37,284 bases of DNA, from the IMG/VR virus record IMGVR_UViG_3300031851_000067, positions 1 to 37,284 of that record; one strand, 5' to 3'. Shown in pieces: positions 24,063 through 33,800 of the stretch; position 1 is the first letter of the stretch; each line of letters starts with the position of its first letter. A program made the position numbers and the translations under genes. A model generated the notes under the pieces. It was not told where the DNA came from and ran no database searches. It saw nothing but the letters and a program-made list of their open reading frames with translations. This DNA is from a virus.

Positions 24063-25535
24063 ATGGCTATATCAACTGGCATTGAAAACTTAACCCCTTC
24101 ATCTAGCAAGGGATCATTATTTCAAGGTAATTATATTACCGATTTCGATTTTACAAAACAATTTTTACCTGATGTATACGAAAAAGAAGCTGAGATCTAC
24201 GGAAACCGTTCTATCTCTTCTTTTCTGCGTATGGTATCAGCTGAAATGCCTTCCACTTCTGATGAAATCAGATGGATTGAGCAAGGAAGACTACACACGC
24301 GTTACGACAACGTAGCTATTGGTACTGCTAGTGGTACTGGAGAATCTATATTTACAGTTACTTTTGCTGCTAAGCCTGACGGCACTGCTTATGCTGCAGG
24401 AGACGCTCCTGTTGTTAGAGCTGGACAAACCATTATGGTACAAGGACTAACTTCTGGAGGTCTTGCTACTGGACCCGTAGTTAAAGGTGTTGTTACTGTT
24501 GCTGGAGCTGCCGCCGCTGGTGATACTGGAACTTTTACTGCTGTTGCTTATACAGCTGCTGACTGGACAGGTGTTACAGGTGCCGCTTCTTACGCAAAAG
24601 CAAACGTACTAGTATACGGTTCTGAGTTTGCTAAAGGTACCGACGGAATGGTTGGATCTTTGGATTCTGACTACAGCTCTTATACTAACAAGCCTATTAT
24701 CCTAAAAGATAACTACGCTATCAATGGATCTGACACTGCTCAGATTGGCTGGATTGAAGTTACTTCTGAAAATGGTGCTTCTGGTTACCTATGGTATCTA
24801 AAGTCTGAGCATGAAACTAGACTAAGATTTGAAGATTACCTAGAAATGTCTATGGTAGAGTCAGTAAAGAAAACTGGCACTGCCGGTACAGCTGCTGCAA
24901 ACTACACTGGATCTGAAGGTTTCTTTGCTGCGCTAGAAGCGAGAGGTAATGTATATGACGGACTATCTTCAGACTTAACCACCGGCGGGACTGGCAGCAC
25001 TCCATCTTTTGCTGGTTTTGATAACATCCTTAAGCAACTAGATAAAAATGGAGCTATTGAAGAAAATATGATTTATAGCAATAGAGCTTTATCTCTAGCT
25101 ATTGATGATGTATTGGCTTCTAAAAATTCTTATGGAGCAGGTGGTACTTCTTACGGAGTGTTTAATAATTCTGAAGATATGGCCCTAAACCTAGGATTCT
25201 CTGGATTTAGAAGAGGTGCTTATGATTTTTATAAGACTGACTGGAAATATCTAAATGATTTTGCTACAAGAGGCGGATTTGGTGATGTTGAAGGAACTAT
25301 TATTCCTGCAGGTACATCTACTGTATATGATCAGGATCTAGGTAAAAATATCAAAAGACCATTTTTACACGTACGTTATCGTTCTTCTGAAACTGATGAC
25401 AGAAAAATGAAAACTTGGATTACTGGATCAGTAGGGGGTGCATACACTTCTAGCTTGGACGAAATGAGAGTTAACTTCTTATCTGAAAGATGTTTGATTA
25501 CTCAAGGAGCCAACAACTTCTTCTTATTGAAGTAG
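24063..25535 (+). CDS. major capsid protein (HK97-fold, crAss-like type)
   Basis: A 490-residue protein, the size of crAss-like capsid proteins. The N-terminal region FLPDVYEKEAEIYGNRSISS (about 35-54), then FLRMVSAEMPSTSDEI and EQGRLH, matches the conserved start of that family as I recall it. A Gly/Ala-rich insertion-like region follows at about 78-185. Next are YGSEFAKGTDGMVGS, NYAINGSDTAQIGWIEV and SGYLWYLKSEHETRLRFEDY, conserved in the same family. The C-terminus has VRYRSSETDDRKMKTW. Leucine is coded by CTA in 16 of 32 positions by hand count, against 4 of 28 in the next gene. A terminator-like hairpin follows. Confidence 0.93.
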   Translation: MAISTGIENLTPSSSKGSLFQGNYITDFDFTKQFLPDVYEKEAEIYGNRSISSFLRMVSAEMPSTSDEIRWIEQGRLHTRYDNVAIGTASGTGESIFTVTFAAKPDGTAYAAGDAPVVRAGQTIMVQGLTSGGLATGPVVKGVVTVAGAAAAGDTGTFTAVAYTAADWTGVTGAASYAKANVLVYGSEFAKGTDGMVGSLDSDYSSYTNKPIILKDNYAINGSDTAQIGWIEVTSENGASGYLWYLKSEHETRLRFEDYLEMSMVESVKKTGTAGTAAANYTGSEGFFAALEARGNVYDGLSSDLTTGGTGSTPSFAGFDNILKQLDKNGAIEENMIYSNRALSLAIDDVLASKNSYGAGGTSYGVFNNSEDMALNLGFSGFRRGAYDFYKTDWKYLNDFATRGGFGDVEGTIIPAGTSTVYDQDLGKNIKRPFLHVRYRSSETDDRKMKTWITGSVGGAYTSSLDEMRVNFLSERCLITQGANNFFLLK

Positions 25536-25545
25536 TAAATTAATA

Positions 25546-25578
25546 TAGCAGAGGGTGGTTACGGCCACCCTTTAGCTA
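25546..25578 (+). terminator. hairpin terminator after the capsid gene
   Basis: AGGGTGG (25552-25558), a TTACGG loop and CCACCCT (25565-25571) form a perfect 7-bp GC-rich stem, extended by TAGC/GCTA at the ends with small mismatches. The T-run behind it is weak (TTATCTTATT). It begins 11 bases after the capsid stop and could end or stabilise the capsid mRNA. Confidence 0.75.
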
Positions 25579-25598
25579 TTATCTTATTAAATTATATT

Positions 25599-26324
25599 AT
25601 GAAAAATTGGGAAATAAAAGACAGAACATACGTTCTTAAGAACGGGATGTCTCCGTTAACATACAAAATTAAAAGTACAGGTTTATTGCACTTTGATGAA
25701 GAAAAAGCAATTAACAGGGAAATAAGATATGCTGATAATCAAAAGTCATTATTTATTGACGAACAAGATGGTTTTGCACAACTTAAACATATAGTATTCC
25801 GAGATGGAGTGCTTATGGTTTCTAGAACACAACCTTTACTACAACAATTATTATCATTATATCATCCTGATAGACTAAATTTATGGGAAGAAATTGACAA
25901 CGTAAAAGAAGCTGTTGATGATATAAGTATTATAGAATTAGAATTAGAAGCATTAAAATTAGTGCAAGAGCTTGATGTTGAGCATCTTGAAGCTATACTT
26001 AGAACTGAAATTGGTTCTGATGTAACAACAATGTCTTCTAAAGAAATAAAAAGAGATTGTTATTTGTTTGCTAAAAGCGAACCAGAACTATTTATTGAAG
26101 TAGCAAAAGACGAAGATATTAAACTTCGTAACTTAGCTAATAGATGCGTAGAAGCTGGTATTGTTAAACTAACAGATGATAATACAGTATTTAAGTGGAG
26201 CACAAATGGGAAGAAAATTATGACTGTACCATTTGATGAACATCCATATGCAGCGTTTGCTAGATTCTTAAAGACAGATGAAGGTGTAGACGTTATGAAA
26301 GCTATTGAAAAGAAACTTTCATAA
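25599..26324 (+). CDS. conserved head/connector-region protein
   Basis: A 241-residue protein. The N-terminal part has VLKNGMSPLTYKIKS and HFDEEKAINREIRYADNQKS (about 32-51), followed by FIDEQDG and IVFRDGVLMV. The middle is helical and acidic (DISIIELELEALKLVQEL). The end includes FDEHPYAAFARFLKTDEG. I recall similar proteins beside capsid genes of marine phages, all of unknown role. It may be a capsid-completion or connector factor. It lies between two hairpins (25546-25578 and 26332-26359), so it may be expressed separately from its neighbours. Confidence 0.6.
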   Translation: MKNWEIKDRTYVLKNGMSPLTYKIKSTGLLHFDEEKAINREIRYADNQKSLFIDEQDGFAQLKHIVFRDGVLMVSRTQPLLQQLLSLYHPDRLNLWEEIDNVKEAVDDISIIELELEALKLVQELDVEHLEAILRTEIGSDVTTMSSKEIKRDCYLFAKSEPELFIEVAKDEDIKLRNLANRCVEAGIVKLTDDNTVFKWSTNGKKIMTVPFDEHPYAAFARFLKTDEGVDVMKAIEKKLS

Positions 26325-26331
26325 AATACTA

Positions 26332-26359
26332 GGTTATAGTTATTTGTTTAACTATAACC
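26332..26359 (+). terminator. 11-bp perfect stem-loop between head and connector genes
   Basis: GGTTATAGTTA (26332-26342), a TTTGTT loop and TAACTATAACC (26349-26359) pair perfectly. It lies 8 bases after a stop and 22 before the next start. There is no T-run, so it may be a processing or stabilising element rather than a true terminator. Confidence 0.55.
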
Positions 26360-26380
26360 ATCTAATAAATAAAAACAATA

Positions 26381-27085
26381 ATGGTAAGCATAGACAACGT
26401 TTATAAAACAGTATTAAACATACTTAATAAAGAAAATAGAGGTTATATTACGCCAAGGGAATTTAATTCACTAGCTAACCAGGCTCAAAATGAAATTTTT
26501 GAAGGTTACTTTTCCTTAAGAAACTATGTTGTTTCCAATGATTCCGACTATTCGGATATTAGAAAAAACGTAGAAGAAAAAATAGCTTTATTTGAAAATG
26601 AAGAAACAATAGACGTTGGTACTTTTTCTAACGCAGCAGGCAACACTACTTCAAGCTATTATGCTTACCCTACGAATTTTTATAGGCTAGGAACAGTATC
26701 AGCGAATGCTATACACGCTACAGAAGTTTCAAGTCAACAGATATTATATCTCAACAGGGCTCCGCTAACTAAACCGACTGTAAGCAATCCCGTTTACGTT
26801 AGGCACGAAGGAGGCGTAGTACTTTACCCAGGGACTGGAATAACAAGTTTGCTTATAAACTATATTAGAAAGCCAAACACTCCTAATTGGGTTGGGGGTA
26901 CTGCTAACGGGCAAGTTGTTGCTAGCACAACAGATGCAGCTTATCAAAATTTTGAGCTACATGCTTCAGAAGAGTCTGAACTTGTGGTCAAAGTGTTAGC
27001 CTATGCCGGTGTAATAATAAGAGCTGCAGATATAACTCAAGCTGCAACAGCTAAAGAACAACAAATTATACAATCTGAACGATAA
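26381..27085 (+). CDS. head-tail connector/ring protein 1 (putative)
   Basis: A 234-residue protein beginning MVSIDNVYKTVLNILNKENR, then GYITPREFNSLANQAQNEIF (about 23-42). That pattern occurs in a protein encoded after the capsid in crAss-like and other marine phages, thought to form a connector or tail ring. The middle is beta-rich (YYAYPTNFYRLGTV, NPVYVRHEGGVVLYPG) and the end is helical and charged. No enzyme motif. Its stop forms TAATG with the next gene, suggesting a matched partner. The ring role is from position and similarity by memory. Confidence 0.65.
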   Translation: MVSIDNVYKTVLNILNKENRGYITPREFNSLANQAQNEIFEGYFSLRNYVVSNDSDYSDIRKNVEEKIALFENEETIDVGTFSNAAGNTTSSYYAYPTNFYRLGTVSANAIHATEVSSQQILYLNRAPLTKPTVSNPVYVRHEGGVVLYPGTGITSLLINYIRKPNTPNWVGGTANGQVVASTTDAAYQNFELHASEESELVVKVLAYAGVIIRAADITQAATAKEQQIIQSER

Positions 27086-28038
27086 TGGCAGAATCAAAAA
27101 AAATATATACTAGTCAAGGATATTATGCAGACTTTGAAAATGACGTTGCTAATACGCCGGCTGATTTTAAAGGGTTAGGATATTACAGCAGAACAAGTTT
27201 AGAGGACGTTATAAATAACTTTATTGTTGCTTATATTGGTGAAGACAAAGCTCTTTCTAAAGTGCCAAGGTATGAAGTGGACTTTTGGGCCCAGAGAGGT
27301 ATGCAAGAGTTTAGCTACGATATATTGCATAGCGAAAAAAGTGTTGAAATAGAACTTGGTGATGCTTTGCAATTTCCGCTGCCTCAAGATTATGTTAACT
27401 ATGTAAAAGTTTCGCATGTAGGCAATGATGGGCGTAAAAACGTTTTACTTCCAGTAAGAACAGCTGGAAACCCTTCAACCCCAATACTACAAGACGGAAA
27501 TCATAACTTTTTGTATGATGGAGATGGAGAGGTACAAACAGCTGATCAATCCACTTCTACCGACAGGTTTCAAGATCCTAATAATCCTGCTAATAGGGCT
27601 CAATCAGCTCAAGATTACTATAACAATAATTATAACGACGATAATTTTTCTTATTTTAATAAAAGATATGGTAGTAACCCAGAAAACATGACTGGCGCTG
27701 GCACATTTTTTATAGATACAGTAAGAGGTATTGTGTTCTTTGATGGAACATTTGCGGGAAGGCCTGACAATTTAATTGTTTTAGACTATATTTCTGATGG
27801 CATTGCTGATAACGGAGATCTATCTAAGGTTTATGTGCCAAAGCTCGCTGAGGATGCTTTATATGCTTATATGCTATATAATTTGTCAAAGCTAAGACCT
27901 TCAAGCGCGCAGCTAGCTCCTTTATATAAAAAAGAAGCAAGTGCTAAAATAAGAAATACAAAAATAAGACTTTCAAACTATAAATCCGAAGAAATGGCTC
28001 AAGTATTACGAGGCAAGGCTAAATGGATTAAACATTAA
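27085..28038 (+). CDS. head-tail connector/ring or tail-tubular protein 2 (putative)
   Basis: A 317-residue protein. It has an N-terminal helical region (LEDVINNFIVAYIGEDKALSK, in part; RYEVDFWAQRGMQEFSYDI), then a beta-rich centre (ALQFPLPQDYVNYVKVSHVG), an Asn/Asp-rich linker (about 170-205) and FFIDTVRGIVFFDGTFAGRP. The end has PKLAEDALYAYMLYNLSKLR and a basic tail. The order after ring protein 1 and the shape suggest a second ring/tail-tube component, as in the conserved structural block of crAss-like phages. The start is coupled to ring protein 1 by TAATG. Confidence 0.65.
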   Translation: MAESKKIYTSQGYYADFENDVANTPADFKGLGYYSRTSLEDVINNFIVAYIGEDKALSKVPRYEVDFWAQRGMQEFSYDILHSEKSVEIELGDALQFPLPQDYVNYVKVSHVGNDGRKNVLLPVRTAGNPSTPILQDGNHNFLYDGDGEVQTADQSTSTDRFQDPNNPANRAQSAQDYYNNNYNDDNFSYFNKRYGSNPENMTGAGTFFIDTVRGIVFFDGTFAGRPDNLIVLDYISDGIADNGDLSKVYVPKLAEDALYAYMLYNLSKLRPSSAQLAPLYKKEASAKIRNTKIRLSNYKSEEMAQVLRGKAKWIKH

Positions 28039-28048
28039 ATAAAATTAA

Positions 28049-30841
28049 ATGGCGGAAAGCAAAAGAACATTCCAAGCCGCAAGGATGGATAAAGACATAG
28101 ACGATAGGTTATTAAAATCAGGACAATATAGAGATGGTCTTAATATATCTATTGACACGTCTGAAGATGCTAACGTAGGTGCCGTAGAAAACCTCAAAGG
28201 AAATGAATTGATATTAAATCAAGACATTTATGGGTTGTCTTCTGCTACAAATCCAAATGCAAAAGTAGTAGGTAGCTACTCTCACCCTGAAGAAGAAAAA
28301 ATTTATTATTTCGTTACAGGTGATAAGGCAGATGGTATTTTTGAACACGACATTAAAGCTAATAAAGTAAACACTATAGTTATAGATAGCTTAGTACCAA
28401 ATTTAGCAGACACTAAGGAAATTAAATGTAGTGATATTTCAGCAGCGGGGTATATTGCACAAGATGGAACCATATCTGTTAGTTCTAAATTAGGTGATAC
28501 AAAGGTTACAACTAATAAATTTGCTGTAAATGCTACTGGGTCAGGGGTTCCTAAGTCAATTACTACAGAAACAGAAGTACCTAGTATATATAAAAACGGA
28601 GGGGATAAAGTGGTTTGTACAATAGAAGCAATTCAACCTTCTATTACCGCTCCGGATGTTGTAACTAAAGGCCCAAGCAATATAACTGATGTTTCCGCAA
28701 AAGTAAATGGATTTTTAACAAACGACAGTGTAAATGTTACTTCTCAGGGGTTTTATTATGGATATAAAACAGACGGTAGTATTTTAACACTAGATGAATT
28801 AAAAAATGGTGGCACGGGTGTTACTAGGTACACTATAACAATTTCATCTCCTAATATAAAAAATGATTTTAGCGGTGATTTAGTAAATTTAATTGCAGAC
28901 AAACAGATTAGCTATGCCGCATTTGCTACAAATGCTGTAGGTACTACTGACGGCGAAATAAAAAATCTAACAACTGCGAGTACGATATATTCAATAACAG
29001 GCTTAGGATTCAACAATACTTCTATAAGTAATTTAGGTGGGGTTGAAGTTTTTGAAGTTACAGGAACACCTGGTGCAACTTATACGCTGGCTGGTTCTTC
29101 CGGCAGCGGTAGCGATGGTGCTACCCCCCCATCTGGCACACACACAATTGGTAGTAGTGGATCAAATGCACACAGTATAACAATATCAGCACAAACAACG
29201 GGAGCATCGGCAAGGAATCCTGCTGTAAGTGTAATTGTTTCTGGTAGTACAGTTTTTTTACCTATAAACTTGACGTCTTTTGACACTATATCACAGGCTG
29301 CAGGAGCTGCACAAACATACACGTATACATTAAATTTAGCAAGCGCTGCTGGTAATAATGCTACGTTAAAAACAACACCGTTTGAAAACGGGGCAGCGTA
29401 TACTGTATTCAGTATAACAGAAGTAGCGGGATATTCTAATACGGCTGAGGAGACATTTTATATATTCCCCGATGCGGGTTGGCAATATGATCAGGCTCCT
29501 GTACTTATATCAGGACTGCCTAGCTGGGCCTCGGTACTAGTCGTTGGGTTTGATCAAACAAATTCAGCGGGTCACACATATTTAGAAATTGCAATAAATA
29601 TAAATAATACACCTTCAAATAACGATACAGCAAGTGCAACAGTAACTGCACCAGCACGTCAAGTAACAACAGCATGGTCGCAAGGGCTTTGGGAGTCAAC
29701 AGCTAATCCTTCTTTAGATAGAAGCCCCACTGCGGATAGTGGTTTTGTTATTTACGGTACTGGTACTTTTGATAAAAATAGTGCTGGGTATCAAAATCAT
29801 CTTACAGACACTATTACAGCGAGTAACGATCAATTTTTTGATGGAGTAAACTCTACTACTAGTGATAGCAGTTACGGCGGAGATTTAATAAACACAGTAA
29901 TAACACCAGATAATGGAACATATCCTTCAAGCGAAAACGGCACTGTTGATTTAGACTTTACAGTTACCATACCATCTAGTACAAGAAAAAGTAATATTTA
30001 TACACAAAGACCTATTAGTGTAGATTTTGCTGGAGGCTCTTCTAGTCTAGTTATAACTAGTGGTGCATATACAAGCACAGCGGGCGTAAGCCACTTTGGC
30101 GGAACTAAAATCTTTAGAGTTACTGGAGATATAGGGGCCACTTATAGGCTTAGAGGCGTTTTTACTTCTGGCAATGGAACTTATACACTAAACAGTTCGC
30201 CTTTTGATCACAGTCTATCTGTAGGGGCTAACGCCGCATGTAATGCGGGTAGTAGAACTATAAGTACAACTCTAACGCCTACTGGCTCTACGGTTTTACA
30301 AGGCGGTGCGGCAGAATTTGCGTCTAGCTCCTTACAAGCAACAGCGGGTAATGTATCTTGGGCTCCTAGCACTATAACCGTTTCAGGTAGTCTTACACAT
30401 ACAAACCCTGGAAGTACTATAGTTACAATAGGTGGAGTAAATTATTTTACCCCAGGCGCTAACTTTACAGCTACACTTACAGTTAGCGGCTATCAACAAA
30501 GTCCGAACAGGGGCGACTATGTCCCATTTACTCAAATCCAAAGCGGAGGATTAGGGGGTGTTCAGCAAAATGGATTTAATACCACCAACGCCGCTGAGGG
30601 TGCCCATTCGGGTTCAGGAAATATGAGTTATAGCAACGGGGGTTGGTTTTCGGGCAATTGGCCAAATCCAAAAAATATAAATGGAAGTTATAGTATTAAT
30701 GTAACCTTAGGGGGAGGTACTAATTATGCTTCTATGAGGTATCAACTTTTTTCTGGGGCGCCGATTAACGCTCACAACTATGATCCCTGTGTTACCTCTT
30801 GGAATGGCATTAAAGTTTGGAGTGGATATACATACCCATAA
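28049..30841 (+). CDS. large tail protein, N-terminal third of a split stabilisation-type protein
   Basis: A 930-residue protein. Residues 1-115 contain FQAARMDKDIDDRLLKSGQY, YRDGLNISID, EDANVGAVENLKGNELI and PEEEKIYYFVTG, the recognisable start of the large tail (stabilisation) protein of crAss-like phages. After that the chain turns Thr/Ser/Gly-rich. A fibronectin-III-like module lies at about 215-310 (TDVSAKVNGFLTNDSVNVTS, GFYYGYKTDG, ISYAAFATNAVGTT). The remainder is Ig-like beta structure with repeated short strands. An A/T-rich leader (AAATAAAATTAA) precedes the start. It should be part of the short tail, with outward domains that may add stability or adhesion. Confidence 0.75.
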   Translation: MAESKRTFQAARMDKDIDDRLLKSGQYRDGLNISIDTSEDANVGAVENLKGNELILNQDIYGLSSATNPNAKVVGSYSHPEEEKIYYFVTGDKADGIFEHDIKANKVNTIVIDSLVPNLADTKEIKCSDISAAGYIAQDGTISVSSKLGDTKVTTNKFAVNATGSGVPKSITTETEVPSIYKNGGDKVVCTIEAIQPSITAPDVVTKGPSNITDVSAKVNGFLTNDSVNVTSQGFYYGYKTDGSILTLDELKNGGTGVTRYTITISSPNIKNDFSGDLVNLIADKQISYAAFATNAVGTTDGEIKNLTTASTIYSITGLGFNNTSISNLGGVEVFEVTGTPGATYTLAGSSGSGSDGATPPSGTHTIGSSGSNAHSITISAQTTGASARNPAVSVIVSGSTVFLPINLTSFDTISQAAGAAQTYTYTLNLASAAGNNATLKTTPFENGAAYTVFSITEVAGYSNTAEETFYIFPDAGWQYDQAPVLISGLPSWASVLVVGFDQTNSAGHTYLEIAININNTPSNNDTASATVTAPARQVTTAWSQGLWESTANPSLDRSPTADSGFVIYGTGTFDKNSAGYQNHLTDTITASNDQFFDGVNSTTSDSSYGGDLINTVITPDNGTYPSSENGTVDLDFTVTIPSSTRKSNIYTQRPISVDFAGGSSSLVITSGAYTSTAGVSHFGGTKIFRVTGDIGATYRLRGVFTSGNGTYTLNSSPFDHSLSVGANAACNAGSRTISTTLTPTGSTVLQGGAAEFASSSLQATAGNVSWAPSTITVSGSLTHTNPGSTIVTIGGVNYFTPGANFTATLTVSGYQQSPNRGDYVPFTQIQSGGLGGVQQNGFNTTNAAEGAHSGSGNMSYSNGGWFSGNWPNPKNINGSYSINVTLGGGTNYASMRYQLFSGAPINAHNYDPCVTSWNGIKVWSGYTYP

Positions 30842-30874
30842 TAAATAGCTAGAATATAATAATATTAAACAAAT

Positions 30875-33800
30875 ATGGCAAGCAAAATATTAAATTTTAG
30901 CCCAGATAGGTTAATTACGGGCATCAACATAGTAGATAACATGATGTTCTATGTAGACAACCAGAATGAGCCTAAAAAAATAAATATTGAAAAATTTAGA
31001 GGGGATGCTACTGAAGGTGAATTTAAAGAAATACCTGTTGATCATTCTACTGGAACTACATATATTTATAATAGACCTTTTGAAGAAAGAGATATAACTG
31101 TAATAAAGGATCATCCAATTAATTCTATTAACACTGTTAAATATACAGAAAACTTCGGACCTGAAGAAGAAGATTTATCAATAGAAGAGGTTGAAGCTGG
31201 TGATTCTAACGGGATAGATGAGAATGGTGATGTTATTGAAGACATTGCACAAGGTATTGCAGATATGCAGTTTATGGCTAGCTTTACTTATAAAACACAA
31301 TTTCAAGGTGTTTTATACAAAGGTAACGGCACATTAACTGAAGCTGGTTTTATTTGGTCTCACAGCGAAAGCTCATTAGAGGGGTTAATAAACGGCGTAG
31401 GAAATACTTCCTATAAAATAGAAGCCGATGATATTGGTTCGGGAAATAATACTGTAATTATAAATAAAATAATACAATCTACGGATTCGTCTAGCCCTAC
31501 TTATGATGCTAATTTAACGCCTGGAGATATATATGTAGTTTCTTTTGGTAAGAAAAAAGGACTTGATTCTAGATTTTATAGTGAGGTAAGAAAAGCTAAA
31601 ATAAAAGTTGACACTGTTAGCTGCACTGCTCCCAGCGGATTATCATCTTCATTTGAAATTGTTGGGAATGATGTAAACTTTACCGCTAATTTAGAAGATG
31701 ATGGCGGGGAGCAAATTATTCAATCTGGGTTTTATATATCTAGTGGAGCTGTTAACAATAATGACGGTGCCCCCACTATACAAGAGCTTGTAGACGAAGG
31801 TATAAAAATTTTAGCTAGCGCCGAGTCTGATTTAGAAAGAATAACGGCAAGTACTGGAGTAGCTCCTAATAAAATATTTTACTATATTCCTTTTGTTACA
31901 ACTAAATGTGGCACCGTATACGGTAACTCTTTAACTTTAGTGGATACAGTAGATACCGGTGAAGTTGAAAATAAAGGCGAGAAAAAAATAGCCGTTTCCA
32001 CCTTACAAGCGGGAGCAGCCTCCGGGGGAGACTATGGTTATGATGGAGATATTGTTGCAGGGTTTGCGTTGGGGCATATTAGCGAAAATAATCAGCCTAA
32101 TGGTAACCCAAAAATAGCGGAAGTTGGTTTTTATATTGACACAAGTGGCTTAACTAAAGAAGAAATAATAACCTCCACATTTACAAACAATTCTGCAAAT
32201 GGTGGTAAAACAATTAAATACCCAGCTTCATCAACCACCCTTACGCCTAATGTGCATAAAGATGGATTGGATGGAGGGGATGATTTAGAGCCAAACGATT
32301 TTAATTATGACAAAGGGGGTAGTTTTTATTTAAGCACAAAAAATAAAATTGCTTATGCTCCGAATCAAGAGTATAGTGTAATAGCTTACGCTATTGACGA
32401 AGAGGGAAATGAAAGCATAGGAAAAATTATAACAGTAGTTTCTTCTGGAAAATCAACTGGACCTAAAAACGTTCCATTAACCCCTGCAGAAGAGCCACAT
32501 TGGTCTTCTGTTTATTCCGGAACTGAGCCCTCTTTTAGCGTGGCTAATAGAGAATACTTTTTTAAAGATGAAACAACAGCTGGGTCGATAGACACCGATG
32601 GTATTAGAACCGGATTAGTAAGCGCAGACATAGATGTTCTTAGCTTAGGTGATATTATTACTTATAATGTTAATTCTGACGGAACTTATACGACCGAAGG
32701 TGGTATAAATGATATAGGTTTTGTTTTTTCTGCGCCAGTAACCAACGAAGAAATTAGTGGGGTTAACGCTCAAACAGGAATTTTTGGTGTGCCGCACTGG
32801 GAGGTGTACAACAACGGCACTAGCATTCCTAAAACAGTAGACCCTGATAATACTTTTAGAGTTGTTGTAGGTAAAGATGATTTTACATTTACCCAACGCT
32901 ATACTGATGAAGGAAATCCAATACCAGGTGGCGGAACATATGAATTAGATAACCCTGTAGAATTATACAAAATGACAAAAGAAATGTATAATTCTTTGGT
33001 AGAAAACGGATATAATCCTAGTGCATTAAATTTAACTTATACTCCGTTTATAGTTGACCATACAAACCGAATACATTACGGGCATACGCAATACGTAGCA
33101 GGCCCAAGAAATAATTTTAACCCTACCCAAGATATTTCAGAGCTAGGAAAAAATTATCCACAGCGGGGTATCTTAGGAGCCGCGCCTATTATTAACGAAA
33201 ATTCAAACTCTAAAACAATAAATGATATTACTGATACAACTGCAACTTTGTTGGGTAAGTTATCAAACCATGGCAAGCCTGTTTCAGAATTTGGATATTA
33301 TATTTCAAATACAAAACCTTCAAATGTAACCGTAAATAGCAACGGGCATAGCGAAGGTTTAGACACCTGGGCGGCGACTGCTACAAAAGTTGTGGCAACA
33401 AATTTAACAACAGCACAAGCAAATGCGCATATAAATCAAAGCGTAAACCCATTTATAGATTTTGAAGTTGATGTTACAGGATTAACGGCTGAAACAGAAT
33501 ATTATATTGTACCTTTTTCAAAACCAGTCCAGACAACGTCAAACATAGGAGCAGAAGGCCCAGAGAATGATGGGCAAAGCTTAAAAGAATTTGTAAATAG
33601 AACTAAATACGGTTCTATTAAAGATTTTTTTACAAATAAAGCAGCTTTAACATCAGTAGACGTTGAACCAGATGTTGTGATATTAGACATATCTAAAAAT
33701 CAAGACTTAACAAAAACAAGTGTTAATCTTACTGGCGCTGCTGTTAAAAAATCAGGTAATTACGCTATAACTAAAGTTGGGTTTTACGCAAAGCCCGCTA

